Below, in pieces: positions 18,314-27,900 of a stretch of 64,000 bases of DNA; position 1 is the first letter of the stretch, and each line of letters begins with the position of its first letter. The notes below the pieces were generated by a model. The model did not search any database. It saw only the letters and a program-made list of their open reading frames with translations, and was not told where the DNA came from. The position numbers and the translations under genes are program-made. Origin of the DNA: Parabacteroides sp. An277 (GTDB lineage Bacteria > Bacteroidota > Bacteroidia > Bacteroidales > Tannerellaceae); the NCBI RefSeq assembly GCF_002159645.1, contig NZ_NFJB01000001.1:62001-126000 (forward strand), in the 5' to 3' direction.

Positions 18314-20254
18314 ATGATTAAGATTACATTTCCCGATAATTCCGTCAGAGAATATGCTGAAGGGACGACGGCTATGCAAATAGCTGAAAGTATTAGTTCT
18401 CGCTTGGCGCAAGAAGTATTGGCTGCCGATGTGAACGGAGAGGTTTGGGATTTAACTCGTCCGATTTATGAGGATGCAAGTGTAAAACTGTTCAAGTGGG
18501 ATGACCGGGAAGGCAAACATGCTTTCTGGCATTCGAGTGCCCACCTGATGGCTGAAGCTTTGCAGGAGTTGTACCCTGGCATCAAATTCGGTATCGGTCC
18601 GGCTATTGAAAACGGGTTCTATTATGACGTAGACCCGGGCGAGGCTGTTATCAAAGACAGTGATTTCCCTGCTATCGAGAAGAAAATGCTTGAATTGGTA
18701 GCCAAGAAAGAGTCCATCGTACGAAAAGATATCTCGAAAGCCGATGCGATGAAAATGTTTGGCGAGCGGGGAGAAGTATATAAGGAAGAATTGATTAGCG
18801 AGCTGGAAGACGGGACTATTACGACCTATACGCAAGGCGCGTTTACGGATTTGTGCCGTGGTCCGCATATTCCGAATACCTCTTATATTAAGGCGGTGAA
18901 GATATTGAGCGTGGCTGGCGCGTATTGGCGTGGCGATGAGAAACGCAAACAGTTAGTCCGCCTCTATGGCATTACCTTCCCGAAGAAGAAGATGCTTGAT
19001 GAATATTTAGCGGTATTAGAAGAAGCGAAGAAACGCGACCACCGGAAGATAGGCAAGGAGCTGGATTTGTTTATGTTCTCGGATACAGTGGGAAAGGGCC
19101 TTCCTATGTGGTTGCCTCGAGGCACGGCGCTTCGCCTTCGTTTGCAGGACTTTTTGCGTCGCATCCAAGCCCGTTATGATTATCAGGAAGTAATGTGTCC
19201 GCCGATTGGTAATAAATTATTGTATATTACATCGGGTCACTATGCTAAATATGGGAAGGATTCTTTCCAGCCTATCCATACTCCTGAGGAGGGAGAAGAG
19301 TATTTCTTGAAGCCCATGAATTGCCCTCATCATTGTATGATTTATAAGAATTCGCCGCGTTCGTATCGCGACCTGCCTTTGCGTATTGCCGAGTTCGGTA
19401 CCGTGTGTCGTTATGAACAGAGCGGAGAGTTGCATGGATTGACGCGTGTACGTAGTTTTACGCAAGACGATGCTCATATCTTCTGCCGTCCAGACCAGGT
19501 GAAAGATGAATTTATCCGTGTGATGGATATCATCTCAATAGTGTTTAAGGCTATGGATTTCCAGAACTTTGAGGCTCAAATCTCATTGCGCGATAAAGTA
19601 AATCGCGATAAATATATCGGTAGCGACGAGAATTGGGAAAAAGCTGAACGTGCTATTATTGAAGCTTGTGAAGAAAAAGGGTTGCCTGCTACTATTGAAT
19701 ATGGCGAGGCTGCATTTTATGGGCCTAAACTTGATTTTATGGTGAAAGATGCCATTGGTCGTCGTTGGCAATTAGGAACTATCCAAGTGGATTACAACCT
19801 TCCTGAACGTTTCGAACTGGAGTATACAGGAGAAGATAACCAGAAGCACCGTCCAGTGATGATTCATCGCGCACCGTTTGGTTCGATGGAACGTTTCGTA
19901 GCTGTACTGATTGAGCATACAGCAGGGAAATTCCCGTTGTGGTTGACACCAGATCAAGTCTGCATTCTTCCAATTAGCGAACGTTTTAATGACTATGCAT
20001 GGGAAGTGGCTCGCGAATTGAAGAAGCAAGATATTCGTGTTCTGGTAGACGATCGAAACGAGAAGATTGGACGCAAAATTCGCGATAATGAGATGAAACG
20101 AATCCCTTATATGCTCATTGTAGGCGAAAAAGAAGCAGAAAATGGTGAAGTTTCTGTAAGAAAACAGGGCGAAGGTGATAAAGGTTCGATGAAAATTACT
20201 ACCTTTGCGGCGCAAATACACCAAGAGGTTGAAGAAATGATTAATCGTTGGTGA
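18314..20254 (+). CDS. thrS: Threonyl-tRNA synthetase
   Basis: 646 residues, the usual length. An N-terminal TGS domain (1-62) is followed by the editing domain with [11 protein letters not shown] (HxxxH zinc/editing motif), the class II core with [11 protein letters not shown] (catalytic zinc Cys), [11 protein letters not shown] and [11 protein letters not shown] (motif 3), and the anticodon-binding domain from about 545. It charges tRNA-Thr and clears Ser-tRNA-Thr. It heads the conserved thrS-infC-rpmI-rplT string, with infC starting 49 bases later. Confidence 0.98.
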   Translation: MIKITFPDNSVREYAEGTTAMQIAESISSRLAQEVLAADVNGEVWDLTRPIYEDASVKLFKWDDREGKHAFWHSSAHLMAEALQELYPGIKFGIGPAIENGFYYDVDPGEAVIKDSDFPAIEKKMLELVAKKESIVRKDISKADAMKMFGERGEVYKEELISELEDGTITTYTQGAFTDLCRGPHIPNTSYIKAVKILSVAGAYWRGDEKRKQLVRLYGITFPKKKMLDEYLAVLEEAKKRDHRKIGKELDLFMFSDTVGKGLPMWLPRGTALRLRLQDFLRRIQARYDYQEVMCPPIGNKLLYITSGHYAKYGKDSFQPIHTPEEGEEYFLKPMNCPHHCMIYKNSPRSYRDLPLRIAEFGTVCRYEQSGELHGLTRVRSFTQDDAHIFCRPDQVKDEFIRVMDIISIVFKAMDFQNFEAQISLRDKVNRDKYIGSDENWEKAERAIIEACEEKGLPATIEYGEAAFYGPKLDFMVKDAIGRRWQLGTIQVDYNLPERFELEYTGEDNQKHRPVMIHRAPFGSMERFVAVLIEHTAGKFPLWLTPDQVCILPISERFNDYAWEVARELKKQDIRVLVDDRNEKIGRKIRDNEMKRIPYMLIVGEKEAENGEVSVRKQGEGDKGSMKITTFAAQIHQEVEEMINRW

Positions 20255-20303
20255 TTGCATAGCGTAAATAATAAAAAATAGAGGAGAATAAATAATCGTT
20301 TGA

Positions 20304-20915
20304 ATGAAGATTGACAATTCGAAAGAGCAGTACAGAACGAACGAACGGATTCGTGTTCGTGAAGTTCGATTAGTCGGTGATAATGTAGAGCAGGGAGTTT
20401 ATCCCATATCGCAGGCCTTGAAAATCGCCGAAGATCAAGGATTGGACCTGGTTGAAATTTCGCCCAATGCTGCGCCGCCTGTTTGTAGAGTGATTGATTA
20501 TCAAAAATTTCTCTATCAGCAAAAGAAACGTCAGAAAGAACAGAAGGCAAAATCGGTTAAGATTGTGGTGAAGGAGATTCGTTTCGGACCTCAGACAGAT
20601 GATCATGATTATGCATTCAAGTTGAAACATGCAAAAGGTTTCTTGGAAGAGGGAGCAAAAGTAAAAGCATACGTGTTCTTCAAAGGGCGTTCTATTTTGT
20701 TTAAAGAACAAGGTGAAGTGTTGTTGCTTCGTTTTGCTAACGATTTAGAAGAATATGGTAAGGTGGAACAAATGCCTGTATTGGAAGGAAAACGGATGAT
20801 TATCCTGATTACTCCGAAGAAGGGCGCGGGTTCGAAAGTGAAAAAAACGGCTCCGTCTGAAAAGATGGAGACTAAGAAAGTTGCTCCTCAGACAGAAGAA
20901 AGCAAAGAAGAATAA
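20304..20915 (+). CDS. infC: Translation initiation factor IF-3
   Basis: 203 residues. The N-terminal domain shows [16 protein letters not shown] and the linker [16 protein letters not shown]; the C-terminal domain contains [13 protein letters not shown] and ends about residue 172. A lysine- and glutamate-rich tail of about 30 residues extends beyond the E. coli protein, as is common in Bacteroidetes. IF-3 binds the 30S subunit and proofreads start-codon choice. I use the ATG at 20304; no AUU start of the enterobacterial autoregulatory type is evident. Confidence 0.96.
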   Translation: MKIDNSKEQYRTNERIRVREVRLVGDNVEQGVYPISQALKIAEDQGLDLVEISPNAAPPVCRVIDYQKFLYQQKKRQKEQKAKSVKIVVKEIRFGPQTDDHDYAFKLKHAKGFLEEGAKVKAYVFFKGRSILFKEQGEVLLLRFANDLEEYGKVEQMPVLEGKRMIILITPKKGAGSKVKKTAPSEKMETKKVAPQTEESKEE

Positions 20916-20977
20916 ATAAAACTATCCCTCCTAAAGAGGAATAGACATGGTTTAATTAATTAAAAATAGATTGGAAA

Positions 20978-21172
20978 ATGCCTAAGATGAAGACTAATTC
21001 CGGTGCCAAAAAAAGATTCGCTCTTACCGGAACAGGTAAAATCAAGAGAAAACATGCTTTTAAGAGTCACATTTTGACGAAGAAGACAAAGAAACAAAAA
21101 CGTAATTTGACTCACACAGGTTTGATTGCTTCTGTGGATGTGCCAAACGTAAAGAAATTACTTTGTATCTAA
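20978..21172 (+). CDS. rpmI: 50S ribosomal protein L35
   Basis: 64 residues beginning [14 protein letters not shown], the L35 signature, with the strongly basic body [18 protein letters not shown]. It is the third gene of the thrS-infC-rpmI-rplT operon, 62 bases after infC. Confidence 0.97.
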   Translation: MPKMKTNSGAKKRFALTGTGKIKRKHAFKSHILTKKTKKQKRNLTHTGLIASVDVPNVKKLLCI

Positions 21173-21277
21173 ATCAATTATTTAAAGCGAGTTTTTTAGA
21201 TTTTTATTAACCGAATTATTAGCAAATAAGTTCATCTGTAAGAAGATGGCGCTAACATTCAAAAACAAATTAGAATT

Positions 21278-21622
21278 ATGCCGAGATCAGTAAATCATGT
21301 TGCTTCAAGAGCAAAAAGAAAACGGATTTTGAAACTTACGCGTGGATATTATGGTGCACGTAAGAATGTATGGACTGTAGCAAAGAATACGTGGGAAAAA
21401 GGTTTGACGTATGCATTTCGCGACCGTCGTAACAAGAAGCGTAATTTCCGCGCATTGTGGATTCAACGTATTAATGCAGCTGCTCGTTTGGAAGGTTTGT
21501 CTTACTCTCGTTTGATGGGTGCTTTGCATACAGCAGGTATTGAAATTAATCGTAAGGTGTTGGCTGATTTAGCCGTAAATCATCCGGAAGCTTTTAAAGC
21601 TATCGTTGCGAAGGTAAAGTAA
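21278..21622 (+). CDS. rplT: 50S ribosomal protein L20
   Basis: 114 residues, full-length L20 ([15 protein letters not shown], then [13 protein letters not shown] and [13 protein letters not shown]). L20 nucleates 50S assembly on 23S rRNA and represses its own operon in several bacteria. The 105-bp gap after rpmI carries a small hairpin (catctgtaagaagatg, around 21233-21248) that could be part of such a control site, but I cannot establish that. A strong terminator follows at 21654-21690. Confidence 0.97.
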   Translation: MPRSVNHVASRAKRKRILKLTRGYYGARKNVWTVAKNTWEKGLTYAFRDRRNKKRNFRALWIQRINAAARLEGLSYSRLMGALHTAGIEINRKVLADLAVNHPEAFKAIVAKVK

Positions 21623-21653
21623 GAGGTGATTCTTCTTGCTGAAACATAGAATA

Positions 21654-21690
21654 AACTTATCCAAGCACGTTTGGATAAGTTTTTCTTTTT
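21654..21690 (+). terminator. Rho-independent terminator after rplT
   Basis: AACTTATCCAA at 21654-21664 pairs with TTGGATAAGTT at 21671-21681, followed by a T-rich run to 21690. Confidence 0.9.
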
Positions 21691-21741
21691 ATATCCTATT
21701 ACAATGTGATGAAATTTTCTTGGATTTTTTTTCGAGAAAAA

Positions 21742-21773
21742 TTTGCATTATTGAAAAATAGGTTCTATATTTG
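21742..21773 (+). promoter_or_regulatory. Promoter of the structured ncRNA downstream of rplT
   Basis: A near-perfect Bacteroidetes promoter: TTTG at 21742-21745, 20 nt, TATATTTG at 21766-21773. The predicted start of transcription is near 21780, with no good protein ORF following. Confidence 0.8.
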
Positions 21774-21779
21774 CAGTAC

Positions 21780-22022
21780 ACAATTGAAAAGTTTAAAGAG
21801 TTAAGCCGCACTTGTTCGATTGGGAAACTCATCAATTTATTATAATTCCGAGACATTGCTTTTGTCGTCAATGGCGGGCCGCGCCCTTCGGGGTATGTTT
21901 AGCACGGCGGATTACAAAGATGGCGAGGCGCTCAAATCCTGTCATACGGAGTTTATTCATATCTACGGTGCGGCTTTCCCACATTATAAGAGGTTATCGA
22001 GCTTTCGATAACCTCTTTTTTT
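21780..22022 (+). ncRNA. Structured ncRNA, probably Bacteroidales-1 / 6S-like RNA
   Basis: About 240 nt between a strong promoter (21742-21773) and a terminator. AAGCCGCAC at 21803-21811 pairs perfectly with GTGCGGCTT at 21968-21976, making a long rod with a closing stem, which is the plan of 6S RNA. From memory, the Bacteroidales-1 RNA motif is found near L20 genes in this order and has been proposed to be the local 6S RNA; the position and shape fit. 6S RNA binds RNA polymerase holoenzyme and dampens transcription in stationary phase. Short reading frames inside it lack ribosome sites and protein-like composition. The family name is an inference from position and architecture; a covariance-model search was not possible. 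Confidence 0.72.
21989..22022 (+). terminator. Rho-independent terminator of the ncRNA
   Basis: AGAGGTTATCGA and TCGATAACCTCT form a 12-bp stem around a 4-nt loop, followed by T7. Confidence 0.92.
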
Positions 22023-22049
22023 AAATATACCTAAAGAATGAGCAAAAGC

Positions 22050-22080
22050 TTGGTTTATTCGTATAAAGGTTATATATTTG
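22050..22080 (+). promoter_or_regulatory. Promoter of cysQ
   Basis: TTGG at 22050-22053, 19 nt, TATATTTG at 22073-22080; the start codon is 25 bases on. Confidence 0.65.
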
Positions 22081-22105
22081 TCTAAATCGAAAAATAGGTA
22101 CAATT

Positions 22106-22930
22106 ATGGACTTCAATAATTATTTATATATAGCCATCAGGGCTGCTTTGGATGCAGGAAAATCAATTATGGATATTTATTCGGATCCAAATGCTGATTT
22201 TGGTATTGAGAAGAAAGCAGATAATTCTCCGTTGACATTGGCAGATAAGGCTTCAAATCGTTTGATTGTGGCAGCACTTTCAGTAACAGTTTTCCCTATT
22301 TTGAGCGAAGAGGAAAAGCAATGTTCCTATGAAGAACGTAAAAATTGGGAGACGCTTTGGGTCGTTGATCCGTTGGATGGAACTAAAGAATTTATTAAAC
22401 GGAATGGAGAATTTACGGTCAATATCGCCTTGGTGCATAAAGGGGTTCCGGTGTTGGGTGTGATTTATGTCCCTGTCAGAAAAGAGCTGTATTTTGCTTG
22501 TGATACAATAGGAGCTTACAAGTTGACTCATATAGATAGTGAAAACCAGCCATCTATGAAAGGCATGCGCGAACGGGCGACCCGCTTGCCTTCCGCTTTG
22601 GTACATCAAGGGATTGTGGTGGTAGCTTCTCGTTCGCATCAGACAGAAGAGACGACGCGTTATATAGATAATTTGCGAAAAAAGGGACAACCTGTTACGC
22701 TTATCAGCAGCGGAAGTAGTTTAAAGATCTGTTTAGTGGCTGAAGGTTCGGCTGATATCTATCCTCGTTTTGCTCCAACTATGGAATGGGATACAGCTGC
22801 TGGGCATGCAATTGCACGAGCTGCAGGATGCGACATTTACCATATTGATGAAAAAACACCTTTGACTTACAACAAGGAGGATTTGTTGAATCCTTGGTTC
22901 GTGGTAAAACCAGTATCGTCTATTTTGTAG
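22106..22930 (+). CDS. cysQ: 3'(2'),5'-bisphosphate nucleotidase CysQ (PAP phosphatase)
   Basis: 274 residues of the inositol-monophosphatase superfamily: SEEEKQ (metal-binding Glu), VVDPLDGTKEF (the DPxDGT metal site, about 87-97) and the C-terminal PTMEWDTAAGHAI block (about 230). CysQ hydrolyses 3'-phosphoadenosine 5'-phosphate to AMP. PAP is the by-product of every PAPS-dependent sulfotransferase and is inhibitory, so the enzyme closes the cycle of the sulfonation genes downstream (cysC, cysD, cysN, sulfotransferase). It has its own promoter; the next gene has another. Confidence 0.93.
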   Translation: MDFNNYLYIAIRAALDAGKSIMDIYSDPNADFGIEKKADNSPLTLADKASNRLIVAALSVTVFPILSEEEKQCSYEERKNWETLWVVDPLDGTKEFIKRNGEFTVNIALVHKGVPVLGVIYVPVRKELYFACDTIGAYKLTHIDSENQPSMKGMRERATRLPSALVHQGIVVVASRSHQTEETTRYIDNLRKKGQPVTLISSGSSLKICLVAEGSADIYPRFAPTMEWDTAAGHAIARAAGCDIYHIDEKTPLTYNKEDLLNPWFVVKPVSSIL

Positions 22931-23001
22931 AAGTAGTGTTCTGTATGGCTTCTCTTGGCGATTTTACAGGCATTTTTGCGGGATGTATGTCATTATCTTA
23001 T

Positions 23002-23009
23002 TATCTTTG
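23002..23009 (+). promoter_or_regulatory. -7 box of the transporter-led sulfonation operon
   Basis: TATCTTTG at 23002-23009, with TTTG at 22975-22978 upstream (spacer 23 nt, slightly long). It rules out a start codon for the transporter before about 23015 and supports the ATG at 23045. Confidence 0.55.
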
Positions 23010-23044
23010 CACCCTGTCTGAAAAGTCTTAAAGGGAAAGTGTAC

Positions 23045-24607
23045 ATGAATTTCGAGATATTATTTGTACTTTGTGCTTTAATAGGCATGATTGCGGCGTT
23101 GATATGGGATAAGATGCGCCCAGGAATGGTCTTGTTCTCTGTGGTAGTCTTGTTTCTATGCGCGGGCATTATTTCGCCGAAGGAAATGTTGGAAGGCTTC
23201 AGTAATAAAGGTATGATTACTGTAGCCTTACTTTTTTTAGTGAGCGAGGGGGTTCGGCAATCGGGGGCGTTGACGCAGATAATCAATAAAGTCTTGCCCC
23301 AAGGAAAGACGACGGTTTTCAAGGCACAATTGCGCATGCTGCCGTCGATTGCTTTTATTTCTGCCTTTTTAAACAACACGCCGGTCGTGGTGATTTTCGC
23401 GCCGATAATCAAGCGGTGGGCGAAGTCGGTACAGCTTCCGGCTACCAAGTTCTTGATTCCACTTTCTTTTGTTACGATATTGGGTGGTATATGTACCTTG
23501 ATAGGGACTTCTACCAATCTGGTCGTGCATGGGATGATGATGGATGCGGGTTATCGGGGGCTGAGCATGTTTGAGCTGAGTTTGATTGGCGTCCCCGTCA
23601 CGGTGGCAGGTATTTTGTATCTTTTTTTGGTTTCCAAACGATTGCTTCCTGATGAGCGGGAGAAGGATGAGGTAATGGAAGACGAAACGGATATCGCGGA
23701 GAACCTGCATCCCGTGGAAGTCGTCCTGGGGCCACGTTTCCCTGGCATCAACAAGCGGTTGAGCGAGTTCGATTTTCGTCGGCATTATGGCGTGGAAGTC
23801 AAAGAGATTAAACGGAACGGGCGGAATCTGACGAAGAATATGGACCGCGTAGTGCTTAATGAGGGGGATACCTTGGTGGTGATGGCCGACGATTCGTTTG
23901 TGGCGGCATGGGGCGAGTCTTCCGTCTTTCTTATGATTGCGAATGGAAAGGATGCCGCTTCGCAATCCAACCACAAGAAGCGCACGTTTGTACTGATTCT
24001 CTTGGCGTTGATGATTATCGGCGCGACCATTGGCGAGCTTCCTTGGACGCAGGAACGTTTCCCGAACATCAAGATGGATATGTTTTTCTTTGCAGCGGTG
24101 ACGACCGTCGTCATGGCGTGGGCCAATATTTTTCCCGCCAGGAAATATACGAAATACATCTCGTGGGATATTTTGATTACCATCGCGTGCGCTTTTGGCA
24201 TTAGCAAAGCGATGGTCAACTCCGGATTGGCCGACATGATTGCCAATTTTATCATTGAAATGAGCCATAGCCACGGACCCTACGTCCTGTTGGCTATCCT
24301 TTATATTATTACCAATCTGATTACAGAGCTGATTACGAACAATGCGGCAGCGGCGTTGGCTTTCCCGCTTGCGCTTTCGATTTCGAACCAGCTGGGCGTG
24401 GACCCGATGCCGTTCTTCATCGTGATTTGCATCGCGGCTTCGGCCGGATTTTCGACGCCGATTGGATACCAGACGAACCTGATTGTGCAGGGTATCGGTA
24501 ATTATAAGTTTACGGACTTCGTGCGGGTGGGCTTGCCGCTGAACATCTTGGTTTTTCTCATTTCGGTGTTCCTCATTCCGCATATTTGGCCGTTTGAAGT
24601 GAATTAA
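23045..24607 (+). CDS. SLC13-family sodium/sulfate-type transporter with TrkA-C domain
   Basis: 520 residues from the ATG at 23045 (MNFEILF), the first start downstream of the TATCTTTG box. It is an integral inner-membrane protein with about 11 hydrophobic segments. The SLC13/DASS hallmarks are SAFLNNTPVVVIFAP and IGTSTNLVVHG in the first half and ELITNNAAAALAFP and STPIGYQTNLIV in the second, the two SNT-like sodium/substrate motifs. A cytoplasmic RCK/TrkA-C insert (about 205-300) interrupts the membrane domain. Its place between cysQ and cysCDN makes sulfate the likely substrate, though the family also carries dicarboxylates. Confidence 0.88.
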   Translation: MNFEILFVLCALIGMIAALIWDKMRPGMVLFSVVVLFLCAGIISPKEMLEGFSNKGMITVALLFLVSEGVRQSGALTQIINKVLPQGKTTVFKAQLRMLPSIAFISAFLNNTPVVVIFAPIIKRWAKSVQLPATKFLIPLSFVTILGGICTLIGTSTNLVVHGMMMDAGYRGLSMFELSLIGVPVTVAGILYLFLVSKRLLPDEREKDEVMEDETDIAENLHPVEVVLGPRFPGINKRLSEFDFRRHYGVEVKEIKRNGRNLTKNMDRVVLNEGDTLVVMADDSFVAAWGESSVFLMIANGKDAASQSNHKKRTFVLILLALMIIGATIGELPWTQERFPNIKMDMFFFAAVTTVVMAWANIFPARKYTKYISWDILITIACAFGISKAMVNSGLADMIANFIIEMSHSHGPYVLLAILYIITNLITELITNNAAAALAFPLALSISNQLGVDPMPFFIVICIAASAGFSTPIGYQTNLIVQGIGNYKFTDFVRVGLPLNILVFLISVFLIPHIWPFEVN

Positions 24608-24654
24608 GATAAAAAAGATATGAGAATCTGTTGCCTTAAGGGACAATCCGGATT

Positions 24655-24862
24655 GGGAAGGAGAGGAGACGGCGTTTCTTGGCTGTTTCCGTTCGGGAAG
24701 AGGGAAGAGACGGCGTTTCTTGGCTGTTTCCGTTCGGGAAGAGGGAAGAGACGGCGTTTCTTGGTTGTTCCCGTTCGGGAAGGAGGAAGAGACGGCGTCT
24801 CTTGGTTGTTCCCGTGCGGAAAGAAGGAAGAGACAGCGTCTCTTGGTTGTTCCCGTGCGAAA
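24655..24862. repeat. Tandem array, 5 x 41 bp
   Basis: Units start with gac at 24668, 24709, 24750, 24791 and 24832, all 41 bp apart, in the consensus gacggcgtttcttggctgtt plus ccgttcgggaagagggaaga. It lies between the transporter gene and cysC within one probable operon, so it would be transcribed. Nearby open frames across it are repeat artefacts. Confidence 0.95.
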
Positions 24863-24895
24863 ATAGGTTCTTAAATAGGAAGATTGAACGAATAT

Positions 24896-25498
24896 ATGGA
24901 AAAAACGAATCATATTTATCCGATTTTCGACCGGATGATGACGCGGACAGACAAAGAAGAGCTGCTCCGCCAACGTGGGTTGATGATTTGGTTCACAGGA
25001 CTGAGCGGTTCGGGCAAAAGCACCGTCGCCATAGCCTTGGAACGCGAGTTGCATCGCCAGGGTTTCCTTTGCCGTATTTTGGATGGCGACAATATCCGGA
25101 CGGGCATTAACAATAACTTGGGTTTTTCGGCGGCCGACCGCGTGGAGAACATCCGGCGCATTGCTGAGGTGGGCAAACTGTTTGTCGATACGGGCATCAT
25201 CACGCTTGCGGCCTTTATCAGCCCGAGCAACGAGATGCGGCAGATGGCGGCGTCGATTATCGGGGAACAGGATTTTGTGGAAGTTTACATCAACACGCCC
25301 ATCGAAACGTGTGAGGCGCGCGACGTGAAAGGCTTGTATGCCAAGGCGCGGCGTGGCGAGATACGGGATTTTACCGGCGTATCGGCACCGTTTGAGGCAC
25401 CCGAACATCCCGCTTTGTCGTTAGACACGTCGGTCTTGAGCCTCGAAGAGTCCGTCAATCGATTAATGGAAATTATATTACCGAAAATACGAAAATAA
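24896..25498 (+). CDS. cysC: Adenylyl-sulfate (APS) kinase
   Basis: 200 residues from the ATG at 24896 (MEKTNHIYP), preceded by AGGAAG. The P-loop FTGLSGSGKSTVA, LDGDNIRTGINNNLGFS and the lid motif GLYAKARRGEIRDFTG identify APS kinase, which phosphorylates APS to PAPS, the universal sulfo donor. It stands alone rather than fused to cysN. cysD follows after 8 bases. With cysD and cysN it forms the complete sulfate-activation route. Confidence 0.96.
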   Translation: MEKTNHIYPIFDRMMTRTDKEELLRQRGLMIWFTGLSGSGKSTVAIALERELHRQGFLCRILDGDNIRTGINNNLGFSAADRVENIRRIAEVGKLFVDTGIITLAAFISPSNEMRQMAASIIGEQDFVEVYINTPIETCEARDVKGLYAKARRGEIRDFTGVSAPFEAPEHPALSLDTSVLSLEESVNRLMEIILPKIRK

Positions 25499-25506
25499 AA
25501 TAGCTT

Positions 25507-26415
25507 ATGTCTGATTATAAATTAAGTCATTTGCAGGAACTGGAGGCAGAGTCGATTTATATCATCCGCGAGGTGGCTGCCGAATTTGAGAATCCAGTCA
25601 TGTTATATTCCATCGGGAAAGATTCGTCCGTGATGGTGCGTCTGGCCGAGAAAGCCTTCGCGCCGGGCAAAGTGCCTTTCCCGTTGATGCACATTGATTC
25701 GAAATGGAAGTTCAAGGAGATGATTCAATTTCGCGACGAATATGCGAAGAAATATGGATGGAACCTGATTGTCGAATCGAACATGGAGGCGTTCAAAGCA
25801 GGCGTCGGCCCGTTCACACACGGGAGCAAGGTACATACTGATTTGATGAAAACGCAAGCCCTCCTCAACGCATTGAACAAGTATAAGTTTGATGCCGCGT
25901 TCGGAGGCGCGCGCCGCGACGAAGAGAAGAGCCGTGCGAAGGAACGCATCTTCTCGTTCCGCGACAAATTCCAGCAATGGGACCCGAAGAACCAACGTCC
26001 GGAGTTGTGGGACATTTATAATACGCGCGTCCACAAGGGGGAAAGCATCCGTGTGTTCCCGCTTTCGAACTGGACCGAGCTGGATATCTGGCAGTATATC
26101 CGTTTGGAGAATATCCCCATTGTTCCGCTTTATTTCGCGAAAGAGCGTCCGATAGTCGAAATCGACGGCAACCTGATTATGGCCGACGACGACCGCCTGC
26201 CGGAAAAGTACCGGGATCAAATCCGGATGCGTAAGGTGCGGTTCCGTACATTAGGCTGCTGGCCGCTGACGGGTGCGGTGGAAAGCGATGCCGACACGAT
26301 AGAGAAGATTGTAGAAGAGATGATGACCACGACGAAGAGCGAACGCACGACGCGCGTCATCGACTTCGACCAAGATTCCAGCATGGAACAAAAGAAACGC
26401 GAGGGATACTTTTAA
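25507..26415 (+). CDS. cysD: Sulfate adenylyltransferase subunit 2
   Basis: 302 residues, standard length. An ATP-pyrophosphatase PP-loop, [12 protein letters not shown] (about 36), is followed by [15 protein letters not shown] and [14 protein letters not shown], all diagnostic of CysD. With CysN it makes APS from ATP and sulfate, driven by GTP hydrolysis. The stop at 26413-26415 is followed within a base by an AT-rich oligomer repeat leading into cysN. Confidence 0.97.
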   Translation: MSDYKLSHLQELEAESIYIIREVAAEFENPVMLYSIGKDSSVMVRLAEKAFAPGKVPFPLMHIDSKWKFKEMIQFRDEYAKKYGWNLIVESNMEAFKAGVGPFTHGSKVHTDLMKTQALLNALNKYKFDAAFGGARRDEEKSRAKERIFSFRDKFQQWDPKNQRPELWDIYNTRVHKGESIRVFPLSNWTELDIWQYIRLENIPIVPLYFAKERPIVEIDGNLIMADDDRLPEKYRDQIRMRKVRFRTLGCWPLTGAVESDADTIEKIVEEMMTTTKSERTTRVIDFDQDSSMEQKKREGYF

Positions 26416-26449
26416 AATGAAGAATGAAGAGTTAAGAATGAAGAATCTT

Positions 26450-27892
26450 ATGGAAGACAATAATACGAAATTGGATATAAAGGCTTTCCTTGACAAGGAT
26501 GAACAGAAGGATTTGCTCCGTTTTCTGACGGCCGGTTCTGTCGACGACGGAAAGTCCACGCTTATCGGACGTTTGTTATTCGACAGTAAGAAATTGTACG
26601 AGGACCAATTGGTGGCTTTGGAACGAGACAGCAAACGCATGGGGAATGCCGGCGAACACATCGACTATGCGCTGCTCTTGGACGGCTTGAAGGCGGAACG
26701 CGAGCAAGGTATCACGATTGACGTGGCTTACCGCTATTTCAGTACGAACAACCGTAAGTTTATCATAGCCGATACGCCGGGGCACGAACAATATACGCGC
26801 AACATGATTACGGGTGGTTCGACAGCGAACTTGGCGATTATCCTCGTGGATGCACGGGCAGGAGTCATTACGCAGACGCGCCGCCATAGCTATTTGGTGT
26901 CGTTGTTGGGCATTCGTCATGTGGTCTTGGCGGTCAACAAGATGGACTTGGTCGATTACGACAAGGCTGTATTCGATAAGATCGTGGCGGATTATAAAGC
27001 ATTTATCGCTCCATTGGGTATTGAGGATGTTACTTGCATTCCGCTTTCAGCTCTGGAAGGGGATAATGTCGTAGAGAAGAGCGACCGCACGCCTTGGTAC
27101 GAAGGGCCTTCGTTGTTGGAATATTTGGAGACGGTGCCTATCGACCGCGACCGCAATTACGAGAATTTGCGTTATCCGGTGCAGTATGTCTTGCGTCCGA
27201 ACCAAGACTTCCGTGGATTCTGCGGGAAAGTGGCGAGCGGTGTCGTGCGTAAGGGAGATACGGTAATGGCATTGCCTTCGCGAAAGACATCGAAGGTGAA
27301 GAGCATCGTGACATACGAAGGCGAAATCGAGGAGGCTTTCCCTCCGTTGAGCGTGACGCTGACGTTGGAAGATGAGATTGATATTTCGCGAGGCGAGATG
27401 TTGGTGCATCCGGACGACCTGCCTATCGAAGGACGTTGTTTCGAAGCGATGTTGGTGTGGATGGACGAGGAAGCGATGGATCGCGACAAACATTTCTATT
27501 TGAAACAAACCACCAACACGACCCGCGCCCATATCGACGGCATCCGTTATAAGGTGAATGTAAACACGATGGAACAATCTGCAGCGGAGCATTTGGTGCT
27601 GAATGAAATCGGCAAGGTCGTGATTTCGACGAGCAAGGAGCTTTTCTTCGACCCGTACGCAGTGAATAAGCAAACTGGTTCCTTTATCTTAATCGACCCG
27701 ATTACGAACAATACTTCAGCGGTCGGGATGATATTGAATCCGGTGGACGACAACCAGGCCGCTTCCGAGTTTGAAAGCATCATTACATTGAATTTGCCGG
27801 AGCTGGGTATCTCGCCTGAGCATTATGAAGCTGTCGAGAAGGTCTGCAAAGAAATCGAACGGCGCGGCGTCGAATTGCGAATCATCAAATAA
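26450..27892 (+). CDS. cysN: Sulfate adenylyltransferase subunit 1 (GTPase)
   Basis: 480 residues from the ATG at 26450 (MEDNNTK). An in-frame ATG at 26417 would add [11 protein letters not shown], which is the translation of a gaatgaaga/gttaagaatgaagaat oligomer repeat common in Bacteroidales intergenic DNA, so I prefer the later start. EF-Tu-like GTPase motifs: [27 protein letters not shown] and NKMD; C-terminal beta-barrel domains follow from about 235. There is no fused APS kinase domain; cysC is separate upstream. The subunit couples GTP hydrolysis to APS synthesis by CysD. Confidence 0.95.
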   Translation: MEDNNTKLDIKAFLDKDEQKDLLRFLTAGSVDDGKSTLIGRLLFDSKKLYEDQLVALERDSKRMGNAGEHIDYALLLDGLKAEREQGITIDVAYRYFSTNNRKFIIADTPGHEQYTRNMITGGSTANLAIILVDARAGVITQTRRHSYLVSLLGIRHVVLAVNKMDLVDYDKAVFDKIVADYKAFIAPLGIEDVTCIPLSALEGDNVVEKSDRTPWYEGPSLLEYLETVPIDRDRNYENLRYPVQYVLRPNQDFRGFCGKVASGVVRKGDTVMALPSRKTSKVKSIVTYEGEIEEAFPPLSVTLTLEDEIDISRGEMLVHPDDLPIEGRCFEAMLVWMDEEAMDRDKHFYLKQTTNTTRAHIDGIRYKVNVNTMEQSAAEHLVLNEIGKVVISTSKELFFDPYAVNKQTGSFILIDPITNNTSAVGMILNPVDDNQAASEFESIITLNLPELGISPEHYEAVEKVCKEIERRGVELRIIK

Positions 27893-27900
27893 GTCGAGAT

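Noticed and set aside
21812-22024. Two overlapping + strand reading frames of 63-70 codons downstream of rplT
   Set aside because: They lie within the structured ncRNA, have no ribosome site and end in the terminator hairpin.
24620-24874. Open frames of 84-143 codons across 24620-25110
   Set aside because: They are translations of the 41-bp array (repeated ETAFLGC-like units), not proteins.
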